This document shows positions 34,861 to 45,854 of a DNA stretch of 64,000 nt, piece after piece. The position numbers and the translations under genes are program-made. The first letter of the stretch is position 1. Each line of letters opens with the position of its first letter. Source of the DNA: Dasypus novemcinctus (Eukaryota > Chordata > Mammalia > Cingulata > Dasypodidae); assembly GCF_030445035.2 (NCBI RefSeq), contig NC_080683.1, positions 88,745,675 through 88,809,674 on the forward strand, given 5' to 3'. The notes beneath the pieces are model-generated. The model was given only the letters and a program-made list of their open reading frames with translations, made no database searches and was not told the origin of the DNA.

Positions 34861-36169
34861 TTGTAGTTATTATTTTTTTCCTAACACATATTACTTCTTA
34901 ATTAGTTTAGCCTAATGCAAATTATTTCAAAGTAAAGCCACATTCAAGAAGTGATCTTTTGAGGAAACAACATCTGAAGTCATGGAAAATATTTTCCCAA
35001 ATTTCTTACATTGTCTAACTTCGTCTGTACTACTGTGGAAGTGGATGTAACTTCACACACAAATTGTTTGCTGTGCTGTTCTTTCTGCTTCTTCATCCCA
35101 ATATTTCCTTTATATTTGTTCTTTTGTCCATGATTCTTGGTGCTTCAACTGAGGATCACATCCAGTTTGGTAACTCTACAACAGGAAACGGGAAAATGAT
35201 ACAGCACCTGAATGGTATGCTGGGGACAAAACAACACCCCATAAAAAAGCCCTGGAAATTTTAGGCTTCTGAAGAATAAAGAAGGTGCATAATGCTTATT
35301 ACTAGACTGCCACAAGAAAGAAGTTAACTTAGTTTGTATTTTAGGGTACAAAATTCAAAATGTGCCTAAATTAATTATAAAGATTTATGCCAGTCGAAAA
35401 TCAGCAGTAATTTAAGGTAGAGGTGCATGCCTAATGTTAATCAGTATAGATTCCATTTACTGCATTTTTTTTCATTGATGAAATAGAGCATAATAGTGTC
35501 TACAAGATTAAAAACTAAACAAGACAAAGAGGTGCAGCTTCTAGAGATACCCAAGTAAATTGGCTGTTGCAAATTATCTTCCCTGCAAGCATGCCCTCCT
35601 CTTCCTTAGCCTGTATAGCTCTTACCTAGTAGGGCAGGTCCAGGAAAGAAAGCCATCTCAAAGGCATTGGACTAGCAGCCTTTTTTGAGAGTCACAACCT
35701 GAGGCTAAGTTGGGATTTCATGAGGCTTCATGAACACTGTTCAATGAAGGGTACAAGTCTTCACATGTGGCCACAGCTAATCACTGATAGGAATCCCAAA
35801 GTTTGGGAATCTTTTTATCCACCATGGATCTGTCTTTGACTACCACTAATAATGCTTTTGAGGCAACCACTCTGTTCCCCCAAATGACTCCACCTGTACT
35901 GCCAGCTAATATCTCTTTGTGTTCATCCCCTACAATTTGGGGAAAAGGGAGGACAGAACAGATATAATTAGCATGGCTGGATGGAGCATGGGATGAGAGT
36001 GATGTTTTCTTCTATCAATCCATTAGTAACACCAAGGAATTATTTTGTTATTAAAAAAACAAACTAATGAAAATACAATATCTTGTCATAAATATGTGTG
36101 AAGTCTTTTAAAACTAGGACTAAAAAAGATGTTAAATTAATAGATAACTTCATACTTAACCAAAAAGCA

Positions 36170-36440
36170 ATAACAGTAGTAGATGATATTAATAGTTGAC
36201 AAAATATTTAGCACTTTCTATGAGCAAGGCTTAGAGCTAAACAATTAATGTGAATCATTTCATTTAATGCTTACAACAATTTTAAAGTTAAAGTTCTTTA
36301 TTACTCCTATTCATCCCTCTTTATTGGTGGACACAGAAGTTAGATAACTTGCCCCTGGTCACATAACTAAAAGTCAGCATCAGGAAGCAGCTGACTTCTC
36401 CAGTCTGACCGAAAGAATGCTAGTGTGTCTGAGTAGGAGT
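36170..36440 (-). repeat. MIR remnant in the right arm
   Basis: Antisense MIR words ('aaaatatttagcactttctatgagcaaggcttagagctaaac', 'gaagttagataacttgcccctggtcacataactaaaagtcagcatcagg'). Orthologous, through the duplication, to the MIR at 26,520-26,760. Confidence 0.8.
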
Positions 36441-37859
36441 AATGTGGAGAATGGACGGTAAGTGAAGAATTTGTTGTCTAACAGGATTTACTCTGAATTG
36501 GCTTGTTCCTTCTTGTAGGATTTAAGACAAGAATGGCCTGATTGAACTTACTGATATTTTAAAAGAATTATTCTGGTTTTTGGGTGAAGGTTGGAGTAGA
36601 GCCGGGCAGAGTTAGGAAGCCGTTGCACTTGTCCAGATGGTCACAAGAGTGGCTTTGATTAGATTTGTAGCAATGGAGATGTTAATGAGTTGGACGGGTG
36701 AATTATTTTACTAAGGTTAACTACCAGCTGGTGAGCGTGTGGCCCGGGCTTCTGCCATCACCATTTGCCATTCCTTTGGCCACAGAGACGAAATCTGGCA
36801 ACAGAAAGGAACTGACCAGTGATTGGCTGCTGAAAATTCCCCTTGAGTATAATGAAAGAAACCTCAGGTCCCTCAGTGGGAGAAAGGAAGCTTGAGATTT
36901 AAATTTCCATCTGGAAGAAATAGGAATTTGCTTGAAACAAAGAGACCTTAGAAGAAAGGTTTCAATATCTAAATAAGGGCGAGTTATTACTTTTCCTCCA
37001 AGGGAAAATGCAGCTGCATCTCCCTGTAGAATTCAAAGATCTTAGAAGGGATATGGAAGTCTAGGGGGCCCCTTCCCAGTTTTTCAAAGGGCAGTTCTCA
37101 CCCTGTTGGTGAGCAACCTATTAGTGAGCTGTGAAATCAAGTAAATGTGAGAGACGAGCATTTTTTTCTAACGAAATATGATAAAATGAAAGTTTTTAGT
37201 ATTTAATTCATTATAAGCTTAAGTACTGTTTTGGTAAAGTTCTGCTTTTTATGCACGTTATGTACTTAATGGCAATGTTAGATGTATTTCTTTGGTTAAA
37301 GATAAAAAATTATATAACTATTTCAGGATGAGAGGGGCTGATTCTTTAAACATCTCTCAATGATATTTGACATTAGAAAGAACTGAGGAAGAGCAGGTTG
37401 GACTCAACACAGGCTAGTATTAAGAAATGGGAGAACCCCCTGAAGTGAAATCATACTGGGGATCAAATGAGAATAAGGAAAAAGAGGGCCAATACCTCCT
37501 CCACAAAGGCATTATTTCAAGAGAAAGGAGAAGACATTTTTGGGTCTCTTTGGAAAGGAAGCCAGAGGTAGATTTCAGAATATGACCTAATTCAGCCCGT
37601 GTGAGGCAGATGTCAAACCAGAAGTGGCTTACTCAGCAAATCAGAATAAATACAATTGAGAAGGCCCTGAACAGTCTGAAAAAGAGCCATCATGACAGTG
37701 TATAAGACTTGAGTGTGGGAAGTCGCTTTCTGGGACAAATGGAATATGCTGATGGCCTGTGAAGGAAGGGCAGGCCTTTGGGGATGGGGAAATGTGCATC
37801 AGATTGGATGCTACCCAACAGAATAAATTAAGCATGAAAACAGCAAAAGATTTCATTGC

Positions 37860-38755
37860 AAGTCAATTTAACATTTTATAGAGAAAAAATAAGAAATTCA
37901 AAAGCAATCTCAAAAACAATTTTACCTGGATGCCCACTGAAGCGTTAATATGGTTGATAATTCTTACAAATCAGAATTCTACGTTAGGTACATCAAACCT
38001 ACAGCACACCTGCAATCTATGTCTCAGATTGTGTACTATTTTCTCTTTCTTGTTTCTTAATAAACTCTTTACTCCCTTGTCAAAATAAAAAAAACAACAA
38101 CAGAAAAACAAACAAAACCCAAATAAAACAAAAATCTCCACAGTCATCTGAAGCATGAGTTTGCTGTCTTCATATCTCATAGGGAGAATGTGCAGGAGTG
38201 TTTGTACCCAAAACTGCATCTAATGGGCAGGCCAAGGTCCATGCTTCATAGAAGTCATTTCCATTTTCTGTGTCTAACTCTAGAACATTCAGGATCTTTA
38301 GCCATTCTAGAAACTTGACATTCTCTGACTGTGTGTATTGAAATTTTGTTGCCCATTATATTTCTATACCATCTTTGCCAACCACAATAAGGCCAATTAT
38401 TGAAATGAACAAAGGGTAATTCTCAACTATCATCAAAGTATCATACTATATAAAAGCATATAGTTATTAAAATGACTGTTTCTATCCATAAACTCTAATA
38501 ATCTAATAAATTTACAACCTCATGATCCCTGCTTGCTAATTACTAAAAAAGTGCAGTTGTGTCTGTAATCATCAGTTATCTGATTGTATATTCCCATTTG
38601 TAGGCAAAGAAAGAGACAAACACCATCTCCTAAGAACCTGAAATTATTTAGCTACCAAGTCTACAAATGCTACAAAAATCTCCTCAATCTATCAAATCTT
38701 TCTGCTGTAGCAGGTTGTCTCTTCCTCAGTCACTGCAATGTTTCTCAGGGTCCAA
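37860..38755. other. Right-arm-specific block with an LTR-like piece
   Basis: The left arm passes directly from the poly(A) signal region to the counterpart of 37,840, while the right arm has about 900 extra bases here. It includes 'ttttctctttcttgtttcttaataaactctttactccc' (38,039-38,077), which resembles the R/poly(A) region of an ERV LTR and the similar words at 31,124-31,142. Otherwise unassigned. Confidence 0.4.
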
Positions 38756-38799
38756 AGTTTTATTCATCTGCTGGAAAGCATCTATGAAGAGCTGAGATT

Positions 38800-39609
38800 C
38801 TCATGGGCAGAGGCTTAAGGGTGCAACTCTGTCACCGTCTCCAGGCTGTTCAGGATAGAAGGAAGAATGCAAAGGCTCTAAAGAGGAGAGGTCCCTCTGT
38901 GTAAAGATGAGGGCATCATTTTAAACATCAAAAAACTTGATTTCCTCCACTTTTTTTCTTTCCAATTTTCTAGGAAAATTCCCACATAGTCAAGCACAAG
39001 GCTTGCAGAAATTCTAGTGGATGAGAGGGACCTAGGGTAGATTGCATTTTTAGTCATGCTGATGGCCCAGAAGCCAAGCTCAGAGGATAAAATGATCTTC
39101 TTTCTGTTCAGAGACTCCTTGCAGACACCAAAAGTCCAATCCTTCCCTTCTCCCACTTCTACCTCGCAATAATGGTAGAAAAAGGAGAAGTGGGAGGAGC
39201 CCAGGATACAAGCCATGAAGGTGACTCTCTCAGGACTTTCCAGTAGGTCATGGCAGATCTTTCCACACTGGGTGCCCCTTAGGTCATCAGAGAGGACAAG
39301 GAAGGGATTGGCAGTGGCAGCATCCAGGGTCACATGCTCTTGGAACCTCAGTATTGCATCACTTAAGTGCAGACTTAGCTCAAGTAGGGCGCCATGTTGT
39401 ATGATGAGAAGAGTTAATGCTTGAATTGTCATTCCTCCATAGGAGGTTTCTTACTTACTCCTTGACACAGAGGGCAGGTCAATGTCAACTTCTCTCTAGT
39501 ATTCATATTTCAATGCAATTAAGAGACGGTGTGAGCCCAGGAAAGAGAAGTAGAATTGGAGGGGAAAATCCCTAAAAATGGCATTTTGTGTCATCTTGCT
39601 TTTAGACAT
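38800..39609 (-). pseudogene. RFPL4B-like pseudogene in inverted copy
   Basis: On the minus strand the start-codon region aligns with that of RFPL4B (ATG at 39,609-39,607), but the first half of the RING is lost: after the start the sequence does not encode the first cysteine pairs, and a stop interrupts before the last pair (TCPLCQGV survives near 39,465). From 39,432 a 184-residue frame recovers the linker and the PRY/SPRY part: LELSLHLSDAILRFQEHVTL, DAATANPFLVLSDDLRGTQCGK, a YHYCEVEVGEGKDW where the usual HYWEV has lost its tryptophan, and SELGFWAISM. The frame then shifts near 39,000, scrambling 'VGIFL' onwards, and ends at 38,878. Promoter-like and poly(A) sequences are still recognisable. 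It could not produce a RING ligase. Whether the SPRY-only frame is translated is unknown. Confidence 0.9.
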
Positions 39610-39912
39610 TGGTCCTGAAGGTCACGCCTCTGCAGTAGACAGAATCGAGGTGAAATTGCCTTTTATTAGTCTCTGTAGGTGATCTGGATCCTTCTGTTCT
39701 TCAATAACCAGAATGTGAATAAATCCAATATGAAAATTAAATAATTTAAATCTTTCAGTAGCTTATGTGTGAGAGTGATACCAGGTTTACAGAGATTATT
39801 AGTAAAGTCAACATCTGTGAGAAAATTATAAAAATCCTATGTAAAATGACAGATAATTTCCTTATTACAAAACCGAACTGCATAGACAAAATGTCTTCAA
39901 GATTAAATGAAG

Positions 39913-40316
39913 GGTGGTGGACTTGGCCCAATGGTTAGGGTGTCCGTCTACCACATGGGAGGTCTGCAGTTCAAACCCCGGGCCTCCTTGACCTGTGTGG
40001 AGCTGGCCCATGTGCAGTGCTGATACGCGCAAAGAGTGCCGTGCCACACAGGGGTGTCCCCGAGTAGGGGAGCCCCACGTGCAAGGAGTGTGCCCTGTAA
40101 GGAGAGCCGCCCAGCATGAAAGAAAGTGCAGCCTGCCCAGGAATGGTGCTGCACACATGAAGAGTTGACACAACAAGATGATGCAACAAAAAGAAACACA
40201 GATTCCCATGCAGCTGACAACAACAGAAGCGGAAAAAGAAGACTCAGCAAACAGACAACTGGGGTGGGGGGTGGGGAGGGGAGAGAAATAAATAAATAAA
40301 TAAATCTTTAAAATAA
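39913..40316 (+). mobile_element. DAS-type SINE, sense
   Basis: Head 'ggtggtggacttggcccaatgg', B box 'gttcaaaccccg' at 39,969, tail of AAAT units. Perfect 13-base target duplication 'agattaaatgaag' (39,900 and 40,318). It splits the right arm's upstream region, where the left arm is continuous. Confidence 0.96.
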
Positions 40317-40920
40317 AAGATTAAATGAAGTACAACATTCTTAGAATACTCATTAAGACTTGAGAAGTGTGAATAAAATATAAAGTAATCATTGCTGTCA
40401 CCTATTCAAACCATAGTATTAACATATTTTATTGGAGCATAATTCTGACTCAGTATAATAAGTCAACAACAGAAAAATATTATGCATATGAAGAAATATG
40501 TTCTTTTCAAGATTATTTCTAGTCAAAAAAATGAATTTAATACTAAATTATGTCAATATGATGCAATATTATGCAGGTGTTAAATGGAAAACTACATAAA
40601 ACTTAAAAGGATGCTTTAAGTCAATGTTAGTGAAACAATGAAAATTACGGTATTAAGATGTCCTCAACTTGTAAATGAATAGTATTTAACAATACTTATA
40701 CAAATGTCAAAAACCTGAAATTAATATGAAAACCCAAATGGTTTTCTTATTAAAGACTCATTAAGTTCCCTGAAACAAGAATATTAGGAGAGTGGAAATT
40801 GTCTTTTTTAGGGAGCATCGTTTATATTGTCTGGAGACTTCCAGTTAAAGTCTTGTCTGTGCTGTCCATAGCTTCTCTCTGTGGAAGTTGAGCTGAGCTG
40901 GGTCTCACAGAATTCAGGGG

Positions 40921-41351
40921 GGAGTGGACTTGGCCCAGTGATTAGGGCGTCTGTCTACCACATAGGAGGTCTGCGGTTCAAACCTCGGGTTGCCTTGATG
41001 CGTGTGGAGCTGGCCATGCACAGCTGATGTGCTCAAGCGGTGCCATGCCATGCAGGGGTGCCCCCCATGTAGGGGAGCCTCACACGCAAGGAGTGCACCC
41101 CATAAGGAGAGCCACCCAGCGTGAAAGTGCAGCCTGCTCAAGAATGGTGCCTCATACACGGAGAGCTGATGCAGCAAGATGACGCAACGAAAAAGAAACA
41201 CAGATTACCGTGCTGCTGACAACAACAGAAGCGGACAAAAACAAGAACATGCAGCAAATGGACACAGAGAGCAGACAACTGGGGGGTGGGGGTGGGGGGG
41301 GGCGGGAGAAGGGGAGAGAAATAAATAAAATAAATCTTAAAAAAAAAAAAA
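40921..41351 (+). mobile_element. DAS-type SINE, sense
   Basis: Head 'ggagtggacttggcccagtg', B box 'ggttcaaacctcg', G-rich segment near 41,280-41,310 and A-rich tail. Perfect 10-base duplication 'aattcagggg' (40,911 and 41,352). It lies between the promoter-like segment and the pseudogene in the right arm. Confidence 0.95.
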
Positions 41352-41393
41352 AATTCAGGGGCACAGATACTGCTCCTGGCAGGAATGAGCTTG

Positions 41394-41415
41394 AGCTGAT
41401 GAACTGGACTTTTTA
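41394..41415 (-). promoter_or_regulatory. Promoter-like segment of the inverted RFPL4B copy
   Basis: Minus-strand 'cacttaaaaagtccagttcatcagctc' matches the TATA-containing segment before RFPL4B, at the equivalent distance once SINEs are removed. The TATA core has one change (CATAAAAAG to CTTAAAAAG). Confidence 0.4.
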
Positions 41416-41840
41416 AGTGCCAGTCACACAGACCACACCCAAAATTTGTCACAGTCCCCACCCTAAAGTAATGTGTAACTAAATGTGCTAAATGTAAGCA
41501 AAAAAACATAATCGACTCTACTCATTTTGCACATGATGGTGGCAATAAGCACACTTAAAATTTAGAATACAGTTTTCCTCATTGAGTTAACAAACCTTAT
41601 GAATGAGAGTCTCCAATTTCATAACTCTAGAAAACAAAATGTTTTTACCTTGCAGATACAGGAAAGTACTGTTGAAACCTCATCAAATCTTGACTAATGT
41701 ATCATTGTTGTAGATGTCTCTGATGTATTTATGCATAAAAAGAATCAAAACCAGCTTTCATATACTTTGACTCAGCAATTCTACTTTTGGAGGTAATTAC
41801 TGGTTAGAATAAGGAAGATGTTTGCCAGTTTAAGGATGTT

Positions 41841-44540
41841 GTCCTGTTGTAATTATTGATATCTTCCCTTTTATTCCCCAAAGTGTCTCAGTTTTGACAA
41901 TAGATTGCATAGTATCTACATTGAAGTAGAAGAACAGTAACAGTCATAAGGGAGAAGGGCTAAACCACAATGATCAAAAAAGGTCAAAGAATTCCCATTG
42001 CTGAGGGAGCCAGCAATAAACCCTTCCTCCTGGAATACACTCCATTCTGAATAACCTCTTAAATCTCATCTTCATGAGGTTTGGACCACAGTTTTTACTG
42101 TGTTTTTGCCTGGTAGCTGTCTCCAGTTCCATGCGTTAAATCCCCACAACAGCAGGTCTCAATTGTTTTAAATTTTGTCTCAGGACCATTTTCAAACTTC
42201 AAAATGAAGACACCAAAACTTTCTTTTTATTTTAATGCCCCCGTCCATAATAAAAATTTACACCAAATCTTGAAATATTTATTTGATATTTATATAATAA
42301 TAAAATTCCATATTAAATAACATAGTTTAAAATGAATAATTACTTTATTTTCCAAAACAAAAAGCAGATAGTGAAAATAGTTCCATTGTTTTACATGTTT
42401 GTAACCTCTAATTCTTGGATTAAGAGAGAACCACAGTATCCTCACATCTGCTTCTGCTCAGTCTGTTGCAATTTTTTGCCTTGGTTGAGATCTGTAAAGA
42501 ATATTTGGCTTCCCATGGATGTTTCATTGGGAAAAGGAGGACCTTGCTGATGCCCTAGAAGGGTAGGAGGGACCTACATGTCTGCTGAGCACCATTGCTC
42601 CACAACACATGCCACTCTCCATGAGGGAACAGTGCATTTTAGTTTCTTGGCAACAAAAAAGACCCTAATAAGACTTGCATAGGATATGTCACACATTGAA
42701 AACCTATGGTAAAAAATAATTGTCTCAGAATTAATGAGAGTTTTGTAAAATACAGGGCAAACTGTTAATCCAGCCCTTGGGCATAGACCATGGTTACTTC
42801 GATCTTCGTTGCATTTGTAAATTGTAAACCTTGTAGATGACAATGTCTATGAAATCCAACATATGGAGAAGTCTGATCAGCAGCAAGTGAGAAAGATAAC
42901 ATTAGCATTTAGTGAGAGTCAGAGGTGGGAGACAGATTTTGTAAAGTCCCAGAAGCCTCAGCTACTTCCTGACTTTGCTTGCTTCTTCCTTCTGCCATGA
43001 CAGACCACACTGTCCTTCCTATAATCTCAGCTTCTTGTTAAAGCAAGTTCATTTGAGTTTCTTTCCTTCTGGCCGAAACCAGCTTACCTAATAAAATCAT
43101 CTACTTATTTTTACTGAATCTGTAAAGGGAAAACTTTGGATTTCCTCCTATCATCAATAATTCAGTTAAGAGACCTATGAAGAGCAGAGCTGAGGCTAAT
43201 CTCTTTCCACCTTTGACTTCTCTACTTTTTGGGAATGCTCAAACATGGAAACTAATTAAAATGTTCAATGTACCCCACTGAAAATGTGTCAATGAATTTT
43301 GATTCTTACAGACTCTTGTCAGAAAGTAGCTGCTTCTCCAACTATTATCTTCCTTTATTAAAAGGACAAGGATATTTTATTTTACAGTAAGTAATTACTT
43401 GAGACTACCTTCAAAAATTAAGATACTTTGCTAAGAAGTAAAAGAAATAACTCAAATACCTTAACTTATGAGAAAAAAGTTTCTCTGCAACCTCCGGATA
43501 AAGTAACATATGTAACTACCAGCAGCATAATCAATATGTAAATAAGGAAATGGCAAGAAACTTTTCTATTTAGGAATAAGAGAAAAGCAGGGGATACCTA
43601 GGACCCTTGCAAACATTGACCACCTGTGCGGAACTTGCGTTATATCCTGTAGAGCAGGACTAGTAAATCAGTGAAACTAATGGACTTTATTTTATTGATT
43701 CCTTCTTTGTTAACTGAGACTGAGAGCCAAGATATTTTGTCAGGGTGGGTTAATAAAATTTTCTGTTTGTCCTTGAAAATATAGTCAAAATTAACTAGAA
43801 ATAAACTTATTTTGGACCATGGGTAGATCTTGACACATTATGGCTTTCTGCCATTTTATGGAACTCATTTCTTTGATTTTAACTCACTTTACTACCACTC
43901 AGGGGAGCCCCTTCACTGGAGATCAGCGTACATTTTAGTAATCACCCATGCTATGAATATCCTGGGGAGTACTGGCTTCCTGAAATACTGATTTGGGGTG
44001 TCTCCTCCTGTGTTACTGAAATCATTTTTACCTCTTCTAATATTAGGCAATTTATTGTCAGTGGTGGTGTGAAGTCACATAAAATGCAGCTTAGGACCCA
44101 GATTTCAGGAATTTGTATTATCTTTTTCTAAAATGAACCAAGTTTTCTTCTAGGGTGGCTGATACTACATCTGGGGAAGGAAAAGCAAAGTAGTCTGCAA
44201 ATCTCAGTTGATAGGGAGTAATATACTTTCAGAGATTTCTAGGGTAGCATTGAGAGGTAACAAGAGACCAGCCCATGAAGGAGAACAAGTGGTGACAAGT
44301 ACAATCTATTAATATCATAAAGTGAAACAGGTTGTATTTCTACAGGGGCCTTAGTTTTGTGATTATGTATTATATATATGTGTGTGATTTTATATATATA
44401 TATATGTACATGCATATATTTTTAAATAGGTTACATGGAGTGTGTTCACAGAGTATGGGAAGTCATTTGTATTACACACATGAATTTTCAGTTGAAGAAA
44501 AGGTAACATACAGATTGAACAAGATTATAAGCCTTAAACT
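41841..44540. other. Non-coding stretch right of the inverted duplication
   Basis: Mostly unassigned AT-rich sequence. At about 42,150-42,550 there is a likely ancient interspersed repeat ('ctcaggaccattttcaaacttc', '...ttgttttacatgtttgtaacctc', 'tctgcttctgctcagtctgttgcaat'), which I recognise as a recurrent mammalian sequence but cannot name. A short TA-rich tract occurs at 44,373-44,406. Frames at 42,332-42,550 and 42,574-42,843 have no domain similarity. Confidence 0.45.
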
Positions 44541-44553
44541 AAAATTACTATTG

Positions 44554-45178
44554 CAGGGAAGTGGATGTGGCTCAAGTGATGAGGCCTCTGCCTACCATAT
44601 GGGAGGACCTGGGTTCAATCTCTGGGGCCTCCTGGTGAAAAAGAAGAAGAAAAAGCATGTCTGTGTGGTGAGCCAGTGCCCACGTGGCACGCCAAGTGCC
44701 CATGCAGTGAGCCAAGTGCCTGTGTGGTAAGACGAGTGCCCATGTGGGTGTCTATGTGGCAAACTGAGTGCCTATGTGGTGAGTCAAGTGTCCACGTGAG
44801 TGCCCGCACAGCAAGCCAGCGCCTGTGTGGTGAGCTGAGTGCTGCATGAATGCCTGTGTGGTGAGCCAAGAGCCTGCGCAGCAAGCCGAGTGCCCATGCG
44901 GTGAGCCAGTGCCTATGCAAGTGAGTCACACAGCAAGATGATGATGCAACAAACGAGAGACGAAGGGGAGAGTCAAGGTGAAGCTCAGCAAAGACCAGTA
45001 AGTGAGGTGGCACAATTGATAGAGAACCTCGTTCCACTTCAGAAGTCCCCAGGATCAAATCTTGGTGAATCCTAGAGGAGAAAAACAAGAAGACAAGAAA
45101 AGAAAAACAGATACAGAAGATCACACAGTAAATGGACACAGCAAAAATAGCAGGGTGGGGGAGGGGAGAAAATATATT
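44554..45178 (+). mobile_element. Dimeric tRNA-derived SINE with internal minisatellite
   Basis: The first unit has an A box ('tggctcaagtgatgagg') and B box ('gggttcaatctc') near 44,570-44,625. It is followed by about fourteen imperfect 20-base units (44,655-44,930, type 'gtgtggtgagccaagtgccc'). Then a second tRNA-like unit appears with 'tggcacaattgatagag' and 'ggatcaaatcttgg' near 45,008-45,064, and a SINE tail ending in 'gagaaaatatattaaaa'. A 13-base duplication 'aaaattactattg' (44,541 and 45,181) shows the whole block moved as one unit. Confidence 0.85.
44655..44930 (+). repeat. 20-bp minisatellite inside a SINE
   Basis: Imperfect tandem units of 19-20 bases, with shorter 10-13-base variants interspersed. 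CpG and CA/TG differences between units suggest CpG decay. Confidence 0.85.
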
Positions 45179-45193
45179 AAAAAATTACTATTG

Positions 45194-45711
45194 TAAAAAT
45201 TCTAATTGTAATTTCTTAGTAATAAGTATCAACGATCTCAGTTCTCCAGCCCTGGAGTTTGTCCCTCCCCAGCTATCTTTATTAAAGTTTGCATGGAGTC
45301 ATGGACATTCTGATTTCCTAACATTAAAATCACAGTCTGCATGGACATGTGGTCTGAATCACTAAACACAGCAGTTAATAGCCTACACTACTGATTCATC
45401 CTTGACAAGGAAGATTGCTTTTGCAGTAACAAGCTCATGGAGTAAGCTTCCTGCTCTGATATATAGGAGTAAAGAGACTGAAGGGCTACCATAAAAAGGG
45501 CTGAGTTCTTGTGGTCAAACAGAGCTGTTGCAGTTGTCATATCTATCCTATTTGAGTACTGCCCTGCAATTCATTTCTACTCCTCTAACTTTCCTGCAAG
45601 AATCTTGCCAAAAGTGGGGACTGTGTGTGTGTACATGTAGGTAGCACAGACAATTCATGATGCTTACAGTGCCAGCCACATTCATCCTGAGGTTTCAAAT
45701 TCCCAGGTTAG
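45194..45711. other. Non-coding stretch, nothing recognised
   Basis: Unique-looking sequence between two SINEs, without frames or repeat words I can assign. Confidence 0.4.
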
Positions 45712-45723
45712 GAAATTACCCTG

Positions 45724-45842
45724 TGAGGTCTCCAGTTTGGTTCCTGGTCCCTCCTAAAAGGAAAATGACCACACAATGAATGGACAGAGCAAACAATGAG
45801 GGGGTGGGGAGAAATAAATAAAATAAATCTTAAAAAAAAAAA
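45724..45842 (+). mobile_element. Short DAS-related SINE, head truncated or variant
   Basis: Keeps the SINE 3' part ('aatggacagagcaaacaatgagggggtggggagaaataaataaaataaatcttaaaaa') after a short 'gaggtctccagtttggttcctggtccctcc' segment. Near-perfect flanking duplication 'aaattaccctg' and 'aaattatcctg'. Confidence 0.75.
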
Positions 45843-45854
45843 ATTATCCTGCCC

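Larger units (their letters stand above)
34960..41840 (-). repeat. Right arm of the inverted duplication
   Basis: Reverse-complement counterpart of 20,650-27,720 (anchors listed there). Differences specific to this arm are a block of about 900 bases at 37,860-38,755, about 240 bases near 35,310-35,540 absent on the left, and two SINEs (39,913 and 40,921). The flank beyond about 41,840 no longer matches the left side. The inner edge is the least certain: similarity becomes weak between 34,990 and 34,900. Confidence 0.9.

Noticed and set aside
39215-39424. Plus-strand frame over the RFPL4B-like pseudogene
   Set aside because: Shadow of the minus-strand PRY/SPRY remnant; the matching shadow appears opposite RFPL4B at 23,642-23,989.
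44655-44930. Tandem repeat considered as a CRISPR-like array
   Set aside because: Units are contiguous 20-mers without unique spacers, inside a SINE with a target duplication, in a mammalian genome.
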